Below, one piece after another: positions 45,318 to 57,306 of a stretch of DNA of 64,000 nucleotides. Source of the DNA: Thermococcus sibiricus MM 739 (GTDB lineage Archaea > Methanobacteriota_B > Thermococci > Thermococcales > Thermococcaceae); assembly GCF_000022545.1 (NCBI RefSeq), contig NC_012883.1:1170276-1234275 (forward strand), given 5' to 3'. The notes under the pieces are model-generated. The model had not been told where the DNA came from. It did not search any database and was given only the letters and a program-made list of their open reading frames with translations. How positions within the stretch are numbered: position 1 is the stretch's first letter; every line of letters begins with the position of its first letter. The position numbers and the translations under genes are program-made.

Positions 45318-45605
45318 GTGGAGAGGGAGATCACCGAAGAAAAACTTAAGAAGTACTTCGAAATCACAAAACAAGCTCTTGAGAGGCTAGAAATTGCAGT
45401 ACATGAAAAAAGCCTTCTCTTTTCTGTAGCGCAAGACTTTTTAACTATGGCAAAAAGCTACTATAGCGACGCTGAATACTACTACAAAAAAGGGGATTAT
45501 GTCACAGCGTTTGCAGCTTTAAACTATGCCCATGGGTTTATTGATGCCGGAGTAAGACTTGGAGTGTTTGAAGGAGAAGATGACAGACTGTTTGCATTCG
45601 GGTGA
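45318..45605 (+). CDS. DUF357 protein
   Basis: 95-aa helical protein; 'MAKSYYSDAEYYYKKGDYVT' (about 45-64) and 'ALNYAHGFIDAGVRLG' are the DUF357 pattern. Function unknown. GTG start at 45318 behind GAGGCGAG. Four-base overlap with the downstream gene. Confidence 0.82.
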   Translation: MEREITEEKLKKYFEITKQALERLEIAVHEKSLLFSVAQDFLTMAKSYYSDAEYYYKKGDYVTAFAALNYAHGFIDAGVRLGVFEGEDDRLFAFG

Positions 45606-45610
45606 GGAAA

Positions 45611-46003
45611 ATGGGAGACTATATCGTTGTCCTTGAGGCTCCAATAATAGTGAGAGAGGTTGAAAGTGCAGACGATGCAATAAACGTTGCTGTTTCAAAG
45701 GTTGCAAAGGCGTTAAATAAGGAAAAACTGGACTTTGTAAGGGTGGAAATAGGATATTCCCAGTGCCCGGTTTGTGGTTCACCATTTGAAAGTGCTTTTG
45801 TGATTGGGAATGTGGGTCTGGTTGGAATTTATCTTACCCTTAAAGTGTTCAATGCCCAGAGTTTGGAGCATGCTGAGAGAATAGCAAAAGCCGTTGTTGG
45901 AAAGGCCTTAAAAAAAGTCCCATTAAAAGTTTTTGAGATAAAGGAGTTCCACGATGGAAAAGAAGAGGGTATTGAACTCAATAACCACAAAAATGAGTTT
46001 TGA
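45611..46003 (+). CDS. DUF555 (UPF0212) protein
   Basis: 130 aa with a CPVCG pair in the middle ('GYSQCPVCGSPFESAFV', about 46-62). Archaeal family of unknown function, often next to DUF357. The ATG at 45611 follows GGGTGAGG; the GTG at 45602 lies within that site. Confidence 0.85.
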   Translation: MGDYIVVLEAPIIVREVESADDAINVAVSKVAKALNKEKLDFVRVEIGYSQCPVCGSPFESAFVIGNVGLVGIYLTLKVFNAQSLEHAERIAKAVVGKALKKVPLKVFEIKEFHDGKEEGIELNNHKNEF

Positions 46004-46015
46004 AAATTTTAATTA

Positions 46016-46030
46016 ATTTCTTCTTTTTTT
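46016..46030 (+). terminator. Oligo-T terminator after DUF555
   Basis: ATTTCTTCTTTTTTT shortly after the stop at 46003, upstream of the pyrG promoter region. Confidence 0.45.
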
Positions 46031-46075
46031 GTTGGGATTTATAGTTTGGAATTTATCATTTTTAGCTTTTTCTAA

Positions 46076-48615
<2,540 letters not shown>

Positions 48616-48648
48616 AAACACCACCAATAAAAATAGAGGAGTAATGTT

Positions 48649-48741
48649 TTAAGGGTTTTGGGAGAAAAGTACATTTGGAGGATATTCTTCCCCACATTTT
48701 GAACATACAAGTTTCTCTACAAATATAAAGGGCCTCCCCAA
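48649..48741 (-). pseudogene. Possible N-terminal zinc-ribbon fragment of a PLP-enzyme gene
   Basis: Frame of 30 codons from a TTG at 48741 reading 'LVCSKCGEEYPPNVLFSQNP', which resembles the beginning of archaeal threonine synthase-type proteins (CxxCG-x-x-YP). It stops at once. It lies just downstream of a related cysteine-synthase-like gene. Weak evidence. Confidence 0.25.
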
Positions 48742-48768
48742 TAGGATAATAAGGTGAAAAGAAGAGAT

Positions 48769-49791
48769 TTAATCCTCCCTGGCCAGTTCTAGCATTCTTT
48801 CGTGCTCTTCTGTTCCTAGTCTCCTCTTTAGGAAGAGTCTAGTGCTAAAGTATCTCGCCGCATAATCAGGGAGAATTGTAACAACTCTATCCCCTTCTCC
48901 AAAGTTGTGCCGTTCTGCAAGTTTTATTGCTGCTACTACATTTGCTCCTGATGAAATTCCAACTCCAAGAGCTTCCCTCCTAGCTATTCTTCTTGCCATT
49001 TCAATTGCTTCATCACTACTCACAGTAACCCAATCATCAATATATTGCTTGTATTTTTCAACCAAACTTGGAACAAACCCATCACCAATCCCCTCAACTT
49101 CATGCCTTCCCCAAGCTCCTAACTCCCCACTTTTGAACCATCCTTCAGCCGTTGGACACTCTGCTGGCTCCATTCCCGCAGTTATTATCCTAGGGTTAGC
49201 ATCTTTCAATCTCTTTGCAATCCCAACAAGTGTTCCTCCTGAGCCAACTCCAGCCACGAAGCCTTTAATATTCTCTGCTCCCAGCTGCTCTATTATTTCT
49301 CTTCCCGTGGTTTCGTAATGGGCCTTGAAGTTTGCCTCATCATCCCACTGATCCAACACCACATATTTGTCAGGATTTTCTTTTTCAAGCTTTTTCGCGT
49401 ATTCTAATGCTCCCATAGCGTCGCTTTCTCCCCCGGGAGTATAGATTAATTTAGCACCAAAGAGCATGTCTAAAAGTTTCCTCTCGTAGCTCATTTCCTC
49501 AGGCATGACTATTAAGACATCATACCCAAAGTAAGAACCCCAAGCAGCAAATGCTATTCCAGTGTTCCCGGTCGTGGCTATCGCTATGGTCATTCCTGGT
49601 TTCAATTTTCCCTGTTTTTCGGCCTCTTTTATCATGTAATAAGCCATTCTATCTTTTACACTACCAGTGGGATTCATAAATTCACACTTTGCCCAAATTT
49701 CAAACGGATAGTCTTTATCTATTTTGGAAAGCCTTACTATTGGTGTGTCTCCAATTAATTCTACACTACTATTAGCTAGCTTGCCTGCCAT
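48769..49791 (-). CDS. Cysteine synthase family PLP enzyme
   Basis: 340 aa, fold-type II. PLP Lys in 'NPTGSVKDRMAYY' (about residue 46), 'TTGNTGIAFAAWG' (Asn/phosphate side) and 'GVGSGGTLVGIA' (PLP phosphate loop) are all present. Makes cysteine from O-acetylserine or O-phosphoserine and sulfide, or a related beta-replacement. The C-terminal 30 residues are longer than in bacterial CysK. The ATG at 49791 follows GGTGAT. Confidence 0.88.
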   Translation of the reverse strand: MAGKLANSSVELIGDTPIVRLSKIDKDYPFEIWAKCEFMNPTGSVKDRMAYYMIKEAEKQGKLKPGMTIAIATTGNTGIAFAAWGSYFGYDVLIVMPEEMSYERKLLDMLFGAKLIYTPGGESDAMGALEYAKKLEKENPDKYVVLDQWDDEANFKAHYETTGREIIEQLGAENIKGFVAGVGSGGTLVGIAKRLKDANPRIITAGMEPAECPTAEGWFKSGELGAWGRHEVEGIGDGFVPSLVEKYKQYIDDWVTVSSDEAIEMARRIARREALGVGISSGANVVAAIKLAERHNFGEGDRVVTILPDYAARYFSTRLFLKRRLGTEEHERMLELARED

Positions 49792-50152
49792 CTTTATCAC
49801 CATTCAGACTAAAGATATCTCCAAATATTTTTACAATTTTTCCTTGAAGATAAAAGAAATTAAACGAAAAAATACTTAAATAATTTAAGAAAAAGTTCCA
49901 AAAAGGTGAACGAGCTAAATGACTTTCTCCACACACTCGGGAATAATTATCCAGAAATCGAAAACGTGATTACTCACGTGGTTTTGGGTAGTTGTGAACT
50001 ATCCCACCCTTTCGGAAGGGGTCTTCCAGGAGGATAAAATTGATATTATCCAAAATAGCTGATTTAAAATTTTAGATTGTTAATTTCAGGATTAAAAAAT
50101 GATAAAAATACTAATGAACAAGAAAATATAGATGATCTAGGAAGTGAAGAAA
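49792..50152. other. Degenerate intergenic region with short repeat and small open frame
   Basis: About 360 bases without a convincing gene. It contains a 43-codon plus-strand frame (49906-50037, GTG start) with no recognised relative, and the hairpin-forming repeat at 50010-50025. The rest is AT-rich. It leads into the decayed agmatinase gene. Confidence 0.5.
50010..50025 (-). repeat. Short hairpin repeat, copy 1
   Basis: The minus strand reads AAGACCCCTTCCGAAA, identical to the plus strand at 59949-59964. Similarity extends a further dozen bases (GGGTGGGATAG here, GAGTGGAGATAC there). The sequence can fold as CCCTT-loop-AAGGG. Confidence 0.6.
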
Positions 50153-50988
50153 ATGGGAAAATATAAACCACTTGATCCTCTGGAAGTGCCAAGGTTTGCA
50201 GGCATTAGGAGTTTTTGGCGCTTACCACACTTAAGCTAGATATGACCAGAAGCAATTAGGAGCCAATCACTTATATTAAGATCTCACAATCCAGTTTTAA
50301 ATATAAGCCCCTTTGAATATTGCCCAGGAATTGATTATGGAGACATAAAAGTTATCTCTGGATTTATAGAGCATTCCTACGAAACAATTGAAAAGGAGTA
50401 TCGCTCAATAATAGACAAGGAAGTAACCCAATAGCCTTGGGGGGTGATCATTTGGAAGAGGGTTTGTTTCTTACTGAGCATTCTATTCAAATTGGGAAAA
50501 GAGGTTCTACATACTCCAAAGATGAAATAGATAAAGCAAGAGAGCTTGGGTTTGAGATAGTAACTGCCGAAGAAATGTTCAAACTTGGAATTGACAAGGT
50601 AGCGCAGATGATTCAAGAGCGCGTAGGCTATGTTAAAGTCTTTGTAACGTTTGACATTGATTTTATTGACTCGGCATATGCTCCAGGAACAGGAACACCT
50701 GAAGTAGGTGGTCCTACTAGCAGAGAGGCACTAGAACTAATAAGAAAAGGACTAAAAGGATTAAATTTTGCAGGCTTTGATTTGGTGGAGGTTTATCCTC
50801 AATACGACCCAGGCTTTATTACTGCACTCTTGGCTGTAAACATTGTCTTTGAATTCATTTCATTAATTGCTTCGAACAAAAAGAATACATTAACACTGCA
50901 ATCAAGCAGACCATTGAAAGTACTTGCCCTATGGGAAAAGATTTATAAGCAAATTTTTAAAATGCCCATAGGGTTAAGATCATCATGA
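50153..50988 (+). pseudogene. Agmatinase/ureohydrolase (SpeB-like), decayed
   Basis: The start is intact ('MGKYKPLDPLEVPRFAGIRS', ATG 50153), then TAG at 50237. Fragments continue in other frames: 'NPVLNISPFEYCPGIDYGDI' and 'KEYRSIIDKEVT' to a frameshift near 50428 where 'PIALGGDH' is read in another frame, then a direct jump to 'EEGLFLTEHSIQIGKRGSTY'. The Asp-x-His-x-Asp metal site is deleted, while the later 'TFDIDFIDSAYAPGTGTPEV' is kept. The tail runs into the S8e promoter. Ureohydrolases remove urea from agmatine or aminopropylagmatine; this copy cannot work. Confidence 0.88.
50934..50950 (+). promoter_or_regulatory. Promoter of the S8e gene
   Basis: GGAAAAG (BRE) and ATTTATAAGC (TATA), about 50 bases before the S8e ATG; lies within the decayed agmatinase tail. 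Confidence 0.6.
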
Positions 50989-50998
50989 GGTGAGAGTT

Positions 50999-51391
50999 AT
51001 GGCTATCTGGCAAGGAAGATCACTAAAAAAACCTTCAGGTGGAAGAATCATATTCACAAGAAAGAAGAGAAAAAGAGAGCTTGGAAGAGAACCGGCACTA
51101 ACTAGGGTAGTTGAAGAAAAGGAAGAAAGAAAAATCATAAGGACGTATGGAGGCAACAGAAAGGTTAGACTCGTCAAGACCATCTATGCAAATGTTTTCG
51201 AGAATGGAAAGGGTAAAAAAGCAAAAATAATCAGTGTAGTGGAAAATCCGGCTAACAGACAATACGTTAGGAGAAATATAGTCACAAAGGGCGCAATTGT
51301 CCAGACAGAGATTGGAAAGGCCTTAGTAACTTCAAGACCAGGTCAAGATGGCGTTGTAAATGCAGTCCTTCTAAAAGAAGAAAGCGCTTGA
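50999..51391 (+). CDS. rps8e: 30S ribosomal protein S8e
   Basis: 130 aa, basic: '[14 protein letters not shown]' start, '[14 protein letters not shown]' and '[19 protein letters not shown]' are the S8e signatures. The ATG at 50999 follows GAGGTGAGA. T-rich terminator at 51392-51405. Confidence 0.96.
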   Translation: MAIWQGRSLKKPSGGRIIFTRKKRKRELGREPALTRVVEEKEERKIIRTYGGNRKVRLVKTIYANVFENGKGKKAKIISVVENPANRQYVRRNIVTKGAIVQTEIGKALVTSRPGQDGVVNAVLLKEESA

Positions 51392-51405
51392 TTTTTCTCT
51401 TTTTC
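51392..51405 (+). terminator. T-rich terminator after S8e
   Basis: ATTTTTCTCTTTTT directly after the stop codon. Confidence 0.45.
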
Positions 51406-51455
51406 TGCGAATTGCTTATATACTTCAGTGTTTATTTTATAATGAGGTGTAAGTA

Positions 51456-52349
51456 GTGGAATATTCACGGCTTGAAAAAATATTAGCAAGTTTGTTTGTT
51501 GCATTCCTTCTTTTAGCGAGCATAAATTTTCTGAGAGAGCTTGAAAATATCCCTCAAAGACCAGATTATACATACTACCAAGAAAAATATGGGATAACAC
51601 CTCTTCTTGAAAATCAAAGTCGTCTAATGGAACTTGATAGGGAGCTTTATGAGGGATATAAAAAGGCTGAAAGTAATCTTACGGAAGCTGAGAGGGTTTA
51701 TCTCTTCAAAAGGGAGGAATACAGAGTTGCACTTGAGAGTGGAAATGCAACAAAGGAGCTTGAACAGGAATATTTGAAAGCAAAAGAGGAATATGAAAAA
51801 GCTTATTTAAAATATCTTGGAGCAAAAAGCGCTTATGATGATGTTCACAATAAGCTACAGGAGCTGAGCTCACAAATTCAAGAGTTGATGCAAAAAGCGA
51901 ATGAAGAATACACCCGAGCGTATCAAGTGTACAGACTCAAGGTTTTAATGCTTAAACTTGCATTTGTTCTGCCAATTTTTGTGATGTCACTACTCCTTCT
52001 CAGAAAGTACAAAAACATTTACACCTCATCGTTGATCGCATATTCAGCATTACTTCTCCTCTACCTGACAATCTCGGCAATATGGAACATAGTTCATATC
52101 ATAGGTATTAGTCTATTTGGAGCTGTGGCAACACTTGCAGCCCTTTACTATCTCAGGAAGGAGTATTTCAAGCCTGAAAGAGTTTATAAAAGGAGAATTG
52201 CCCAAAACAAATGCTACAACTGTGGATTCCCAATAAAGGACGACTACCTTAACTGTCCTAATTGCGGAGCAAAGTTAAAAGAAAAGTGTGAGCATTGTGG
52301 AGCTCTTAAGCCTATTCACCTTCAGTTTTGCCCATACTGCGGGCAATAG
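51456..52349 (+). CDS. Membrane protein with coiled coil and C-terminal zinc ribbons
   Basis: 297 aa. One N-terminal helix (about 9-27), a long extracytoplasmic coiled coil (about 55-165, rich in Glu/Lys), three membrane helices (about 165-235), then two cytoplasmic zinc ribbons: 'CYNCGFPIKDDYLNCPNCG' and a second with 'CEHCG' and 'CPYCG'. No family recognised; it resembles archaeal zinc-ribbon membrane sensors. GTG start at 51456 behind GAGGTG; TATA-like GCTTATATAC at 51415-51424. The last 38 bases overlap the convergent nog1 gene. Confidence 0.75.
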   Translation: MEYSRLEKILASLFVAFLLLASINFLRELENIPQRPDYTYYQEKYGITPLLENQSRLMELDRELYEGYKKAESNLTEAERVYLFKREEYRVALESGNATKELEQEYLKAKEEYEKAYLKYLGAKSAYDDVHNKLQELSSQIQELMQKANEEYTRAYQVYRLKVLMLKLAFVLPIFVMSLLLLRKYKNIYTSSLIAYSALLLLYLTISAIWNIVHIIGISLFGAVATLAALYYLRKEYFKPERVYKRRIAQNKCYNCGFPIKDDYLNCPNCGAKLKEKCEHCGALKPIHLQFCPYCGQ

Positions 52350-53367
52350 CTTCCATTTCCGGTTTTATTATTTCTATTACCTTGCTCTTTAGTTCATCTA
52401 TTCCAATCCCCTTTTCTGCTGCAATTCTCAGAGATTTAATCCCCCTTCTCTGTAAGAACTCTTCAACCTTTCTTATTTTGTCTTCACTAGCTATATCTGT
52501 CTTATTTAACACCACTATGAATGGAAAATCTCCAAACTCTTCATATATCTCTTCAAAAAGGTGCATTTGATCCTCTATAGGGTAACCACAGTACTCACTT
52601 GGATCAAAGATGTAGATAACTAACTTTCCAAGGTGCCTCAAGGCCAAAATCGCCTGTTTTTCAATTTCATTTCTCTCACTTATTGGCCTGTCCAGAAGAC
52701 CTGGAGTGTCTATGACTTGGTATTTCAACCAATGTTCTTCGAATTGGCCTACATTTATCCCCTTTGTAGTGAAAGGATATGTGGCAACTTCCGGTTTAGC
52801 GTTTGTAAGCTTTCTCAAGAGTGTAGACTTACCCACGTTTGGATGGCCTGCAATAACTATCGTGGGAAGAGTAAGGTCAATTACTGGCATGTCCTTTAAG
52901 ACGTCTCTGGCCTTGTTCAAATATTCAAGGTTATCATTTATGTCCTTCAAAATACTCGCTACCCTGCCGTAGAATTCCCTCCTTAATTTTGCAATCTCCT
53001 TTGGATCTCTTGAGTATCTTATTTTCTCTACGTATCTCTCCTCAAGACCTCTAATGGTTTTTATCGCCCAATTTATTGATGCTAAGGCCTTATGAAACAT
53101 TCTTTTGTCCACGAGAGTATCAAGAAGCTCCTGGTAAAAAGGAGGAAGGGTCGAAACCCCGGGTGTTCTATCAAGAACTTTCCTAAGACTGTCCCTAGTA
53201 ACATTTGAAACAGTCCTCACTCTAAGCTCTTCCCTTTGTCTCGCCTTACTGATTATGTTGCCCCTTGGGGTAAAAGCAGAAGCTGCTTTTTCAGCCCGCC
53301 TAAAAGCTTTATCAATGATCTCATCTGCCAAAAGGATAGTAGGCATTTTTTCAAATGGATTCCTCAT
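52312..53367 (-). CDS. NOG1-type GTPase, ribosome biogenesis
   Basis: 351 aa. N-terminal helical NOG1 domain (about 1-165) followed by a GTPase: G1 'AGHPNVGKST' (about 176-185), G3 'VIDTPG', G4 'NKTD'. Nog1 acts in 50S/60S assembly. ATG 53367 preceded by GGTGAGAG. Last gene of a likely tldD-tldE-small gene-nog1 operon. Confidence 0.92.
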   Translation of the reverse strand: MRNPFEKMPTILLADEIIDKAFRRAEKAASAFTPRGNIISKARQREELRVRTVSNVTRDSLRKVLDRTPGVSTLPPFYQELLDTLVDKRMFHKALASINWAIKTIRGLEERYVEKIRYSRDPKEIAKLRREFYGRVASILKDINDNLEYLNKARDVLKDMPVIDLTLPTIVIAGHPNVGKSTLLRKLTNAKPEVATYPFTTKGINVGQFEEHWLKYQVIDTPGLLDRPISERNEIEKQAILALRHLGKLVIYIFDPSEYCGYPIEDQMHLFEEIYEEFGDFPFIVVLNKTDIASEDKIRKVEEFLQRRGIKSLRIAAEKGIGIDELKSKVIEIIKPEMEAIARSMGKTEGE

Positions 53368-53373
53368 TTTCTC

Positions 53374-53547
53374 TCACCTTTTCTCACTTTTCCTTTTTCT
53401 CGCCTTTAGTGGATTCCACGGTGGGTTTTTAAAGATGTTGATTAAAGAGAAATCTTCAGACAGCATATTGATTCTCTCAAGAATAGTTGAAATCATCCAA
53501 CCTGAAAAAATTGTTAAAAATAAAAATAAATCCACCAAAAATAACAA
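53374..53547 (-). CDS. 57-aa single-pass membrane protein between tldE and nog1
   Basis: Small gene starting with TTG at 53547, five bases behind GAGGG and ten bases after the tldE stop. One hydrophobic helix ('FLVDLFLFLTIFSGWMISTI', about residues 3-22), then a polar stretch with 'NPPWNPLKARKRKSEKR' at the end, so inside-positive C-terminus. The stop (53376-53374) overlaps the ribosome site of nog1, indicating cotranslation. Family unknown. Confidence 0.6.
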   Translation of the reverse strand: MLFLVDLFLFLTIFSGWMISTILERINMLSEDFSLINIFKNPPWNPLKARKRKSEKR

Positions 53548-53556
53548 AATAACCCT

Positions 53557-54876
53557 CTATTTACCTGCTATCCTCACGTTCTCAAAAGCCATTGCTGGCA
53601 CAACCATGCTGCCTCCAAAAGGAAGTACTCTCTGCTCTTTACTAACCTCATAGAGAGTGGGTAACAGCTCGTAGATATTTCCGCTCATCATGAAAACCGT
53701 TGAACCTGTTACCTCTCCATCTTTTATCAGAAAGGCCGGATTAGCCACTACTGCAAAGTTTCCATTGTCTGGGTTGCTCGAATGGGCCCCTTGAAATCCA
53801 TCCACTAAGTAGCCGTGATCTATCTCACCCACAAGGTCTTCTAGTGACTTCTTGCCCTTTTCAATGATAACATTGTGGAAGCCTATGCTTATCCCCCCAG
53901 TATTTAGGCTCCTTTTTGCATTTCCGGTGCTTTCGAGTCCTTGTAGCTTCGCCCAGTAATTGTCCCATATGAAACCATTGAAAATTCCCTTTTCAACTAA
54001 CACATTTTTCCTAGTTGGGACTCCTTCATCATCTGCTATAACAGGATTTATGCTGAGTTCATGGAGTGGGTCATCATAGATCGTTAGGAGTTCATTTGAA
54101 ATACTTTCATTTACCTTACTGGCTAATGGGGTGGTGCCTTTCACGAGTTTTTCACCGCTGAATGCTGGGAACAGAGCATAGGTTAAAAGACTTGAAATGG
54201 GCTCTGGCTCCAGAATTACTTTTGCTTCCTCTGTTTTACTTTTCTCAACATTGAATGCCCATTTAACTTTTTGAAGAGCTTTTCTAATAACTTCTTCAAC
54301 GTTGAGATTAAGAGAAAGCTTTGCATCAAAGTCAAAAATACCGGGAGTTACTCTGCCTTCTTTCATCCCAACAAGCTCAATGTAGAAGAAAGCTCCTCCC
54401 CCCTCTTGAGACACATTAATCCCATGAGAATTTATTATCAAGCTTTCTCTCCATTCTGCTCCTCCTCCACCACCAGCTACCACTATGCCTTCTTCCCTTG
54501 CAAGCTCTATACCTTTTCTCGCAAGTTCCACAAAGTAATCTGGGGAAACTTCTTTGAGCTCTTTATCAACTTTTCTCGGCTTCCTGTATTTTCCTGGTTC
54601 TGGGAGTGAAATCCACTTCTCATCGGGCTTGTTGAGCTTTGCCATCTTGTATGCCCTTTCTATGGATTCTTTGATTTTTTCTTCATCTGCAGTATCAACT
54701 ATCGAAACCCCAAGCTTTTTATCCTTAACACCTCTGACAACGGTAACAACCCTTTCCCTTAAAGCTGAAGTAGAAACCTCGTTGAGTTCTATGTTAACGC
54801 TTGCATCTCTATTTTTGTAAATAGCAATCTCAAGTTCATCGAAGAATTTTTCTCCAAAACGAATTAGGTTTTCCAT
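53557..54876 (-). CDS. tldE: TldE/PmbA-type metalloprotease partner
   Basis: 439 aa. TldE/PmbA fold: 'SGEKLVKGTTPLASKV', 'DDEGVPTRKNVLVEKGIFNG' and 'GAHSSNPDNGNFAVVANPAF' are typical. TldE lacks the zinc motif and works with TldD as a heterodimer that degrades unfolded peptides or processes peptide products. The ATG at 54876 has GGGTGA five bases before it. Directly downstream of the broken tldD. Confidence 0.9.
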   Translation of the reverse strand: MENLIRFGEKFFDELEIAIYKNRDASVNIELNEVSTSALRERVVTVVRGVKDKKLGVSIVDTADEEKIKESIERAYKMAKLNKPDEKWISLPEPGKYRKPRKVDKELKEVSPDYFVELARKGIELAREEGIVVAGGGGGAEWRESLIINSHGINVSQEGGGAFFYIELVGMKEGRVTPGIFDFDAKLSLNLNVEEVIRKALQKVKWAFNVEKSKTEEAKVILEPEPISSLLTYALFPAFSGEKLVKGTTPLASKVNESISNELLTIYDDPLHELSINPVIADDEGVPTRKNVLVEKGIFNGFIWDNYWAKLQGLESTGNAKRSLNTGGISIGFHNVIIEKGKKSLEDLVGEIDHGYLVDGFQGAHSSNPDNGNFAVVANPAFLIKDGEVTGSTVFMMSGNIYELLPTLYEVSKEQRVLPFGGSMVVPAMAFENVRIAGK

Positions 54877-54881
54877 TTTCA

Positions 54882-56230
54882 TCACCCTATTATTATTCCT
54901 CCATCAAAGCGCATGTGCGGACCACCAGAGCTGACAAAAGCGGTCTGTCCCTTTCCGCATCTTCCCATTTCGAGACCAAAGTCTCTTCCTACAGCGCTTA
55001 TCTTCTTTAAGGCCTCAATTGCAATTCCGCTTATTGAAGTGTCCCTTATTGGCTTCGTTATTTCACCGTTCTCTATCATATAACCTTCTTGAACTCCAAC
55101 TTGGAATGCCGAATTAAGCTGTGCTTGGCCCCCTCTGAAATCAACCACGTAATAACCAAACTTAATTTCCAGTCTCTGGGTTCAAAAATAGTATTGCGCA
55201 TTCTTATTATTGGAGGATATGTGTAATTTTCGGCCCTTGCATGGCCGTTGGGTTCCATACCCCATTTTTGAGCATATTCCCTGTTCAGCATTATTTGCTT
55301 GAGAGTCCCATTTTTAATTATATGAATGTTCTTAACTGGTACTCCCTCATCGTCATATCTATCATTACCAAATCCACCTTCAACTATGCGCTCACTCATG
55401 GTAACATGTTCAGGGGCAATCTGCTTACCAATTAGATCCTTAAACGGCGAATTTATAGTTAAATCTGCCTCAGCCAAGTGCCCAAGGGCCTCATGAGCTA
55501 TGATACCAACAACTATAGGGCCTGCCACTATTGGGAACTCTCCTCTCTTGGGAACAACTCCCTGAAGCTGAGCATGAACCTTTCTGACAACCCTTTTGGC
55601 AACCTCCTCATTTGGTTCTCTCTCCTTAAAGAGCTCCCAGCCATGTTCAACTGCTCCTACTTCGTCCCTTGCTGCAGCAAGTTTTTCTCCCTCTTTACCT
55701 GTGGCCCAAACATATTGCCAAACATAGTTAAGATCCCACTTTATCTTTGTACCTTCATTTGTCAGAAGAATCTTTTCACCGCTTGCATCCTCATAGCGAA
55801 GCCAAGTTGATTTTATAGCTTTGTCTTCTTTGAGAAGAGCCTCCAAATCCATTAACCTCTCAACCTTCTCTTCTATTGGAACTTCTTTGGGTTTTACTTT
55901 CATTTTACTTTTTACGATATCTTGATGGGCTTTAACCTCTGCAAGCTGAATTTTCTCTTTTTTGGCCTTTGCTGTCGCCCTTGCAAGTTTATATGCACTT
56001 TCTATAGCATTTTCAAGCTGTTCAAGTCTGTTTGTTGATGCAAATCCCCATGCGCCATCTGCTAGAACCCTAATGGCAACTCCCATTTGACCTTTGCCAG
56101 CGAAAGTCGTAAATGTGCCATCCTTGAGCTCAAGTGTATTTTTGTTTATATTTTCATGTCGAATTTCAATATAGTCTGCTTTAAATTTCTCTAGAGCCCA
56201 ATTAAGGGCATTTTCTAATCTATCTTCCAT
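54882..56230 (-). pseudogene. tldD: TldD metalloprotease gene with a frameshift
   Basis: The first 345 codons are normal, including the zinc motif HExxxH ('IIAHEALGHLAEAD', about 249-262). After 'IFEPRDWK' the frame runs out to a stop at 55076. The family sequence resumes in another frame from about 55165 with 'EIKFGYYVVDFRGGQAQLNS' and continues to 54882 with 'EMGRCGKGQTAFVSSGGPHM', the conserved Cys region. A small deletion near 55165 explains this. As read, the product lacks its last 90 residues. Real mutation or sequencing error; tldE is intact. Confidence 0.85.
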
Positions 56231-56358
56231 TCATATCACCCACAATCTAAATGTTTAGAACATCATTTGAATTTGACTATCCAAGTATAAAAGCATTTCT
56301 TTGTTCACTAGTGCACACAAAAAAAACAGTGAAATAGAGAAAAGGGGTAACTACCCTT

Positions 56359-57306
56359 ATGGAAAAAGTCTCCCCACCCGAAAAAAATAAATCTATTGAC
56401 CTACAAAAAAAGAGCGAGGTGGGGAAGGTGTTTGATATAGTTGCAATTGGTAACCTTAACTATGATGTCACTCTTTTAGTAGAGAGATTTCCTGAATTTC
56501 ATGAAAAGGTAATCGCCAAGAAAGCCCATTTTGGATTAGGTGGAGCTGCAGGCAATACTGCCTCCTGGCTCTCTCAAATGGGCCTTAAAGTTGGATTTAT
56601 CGGTGCTGTGGGCAATGACGAGATTGGAGAGGCCCATATAAGTTACTTCAAAAAAATAGGAGTTGATGTAGAAGGAATTAAAGTGGTGAACGAGCCCTCT
56701 GGCATAGCAATATCCATGATAAAGAACGAAGATAAGAGAATCGTCAAGCATCTGGGAGCAAACGCCCACAGAGAAATTGATCTGGAATACTTATCGAGAG
56801 CGAGATACATTCACATGTCTTCAAATCCAAAGGAGATTATAGAAAAGACAGCGAAATTCGCCCATAAGAGGGATATACCTGTTTTTCTTGATATAGGGGA
56901 GGCAGAGCTTCCCAAATCAGTTGAAGATAAGATCACCTACCTTCTGATGAATGAAGATGAGTTCAAACGAAAGTATGGAAGTTTAGAGAATCTCCAAGCT
57001 GTAAAAAGCAAAAATTTAATAATAACCCTGAATGGTGGTGGTGCCTTGCTCCGAAATGAAAGAGGAGAAATCTTCAAAGTTAAAGGATTAAGCGCTAAAG
57101 TCATCGACTCCACGGGGGCCGGAGATGCCTTCGATGCCGGATTTATTTACGGTATAATAAAGGGATGGAGATTGAAAGAAGCCGCAACTTTAGGAACTTT
57201 TCTAGCATATTTAAGTGTCCAGAAAGTAGGGGCCAGAACCGCAATAATAGGCATTGAAGAAATTAAAAAGAAAGCCAAGGAACTTAATATAGAACTCCCA
57301 TTTTAA
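56359..57306 (+). CDS. PfkB-family sugar or nucleoside kinase
   Basis: 315 aa as drawn. Ribokinase fold: '[20 protein letters not shown]' (about 58-77) and catalytic '[18 protein letters not shown]' (about 245-262) with the Asp base. Thermococcales PfkB members include nucleoside and ribose-1-phosphate kinases; the substrate is undetermined. The first 22 residues are Lys-rich and unlike the family; the GTG at 56428 behind GAGGTGGGG would give a typical 292-aa protein. TATA-like AAGTATAAAAG lies near 56284, and the palindrome CACTAGTG lies shortly downstream of it. Confidence 0.82.
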   Translation: MEKVSPPEKNKSIDLQKKSEVGKVFDIVAIGNLNYDVTLLVERFPEFHEKVIAKKAHFGLGGAAGNTASWLSQMGLKVGFIGAVGNDEIGEAHISYFKKIGVDVEGIKVVNEPSGIAISMIKNEDKRIVKHLGANAHREIDLEYLSRARYIHMSSNPKEIIEKTAKFAHKRDIPVFLDIGEAELPKSVEDKITYLLMNEDEFKRKYGSLENLQAVKSKNLIITLNGGGALLRNERGEIFKVKGLSAKVIDSTGAGDAFDAGFIYGIIKGWRLKEAATLGTFLAYLSVQKVGARTAIIGIEEIKKKAKELNIELPF

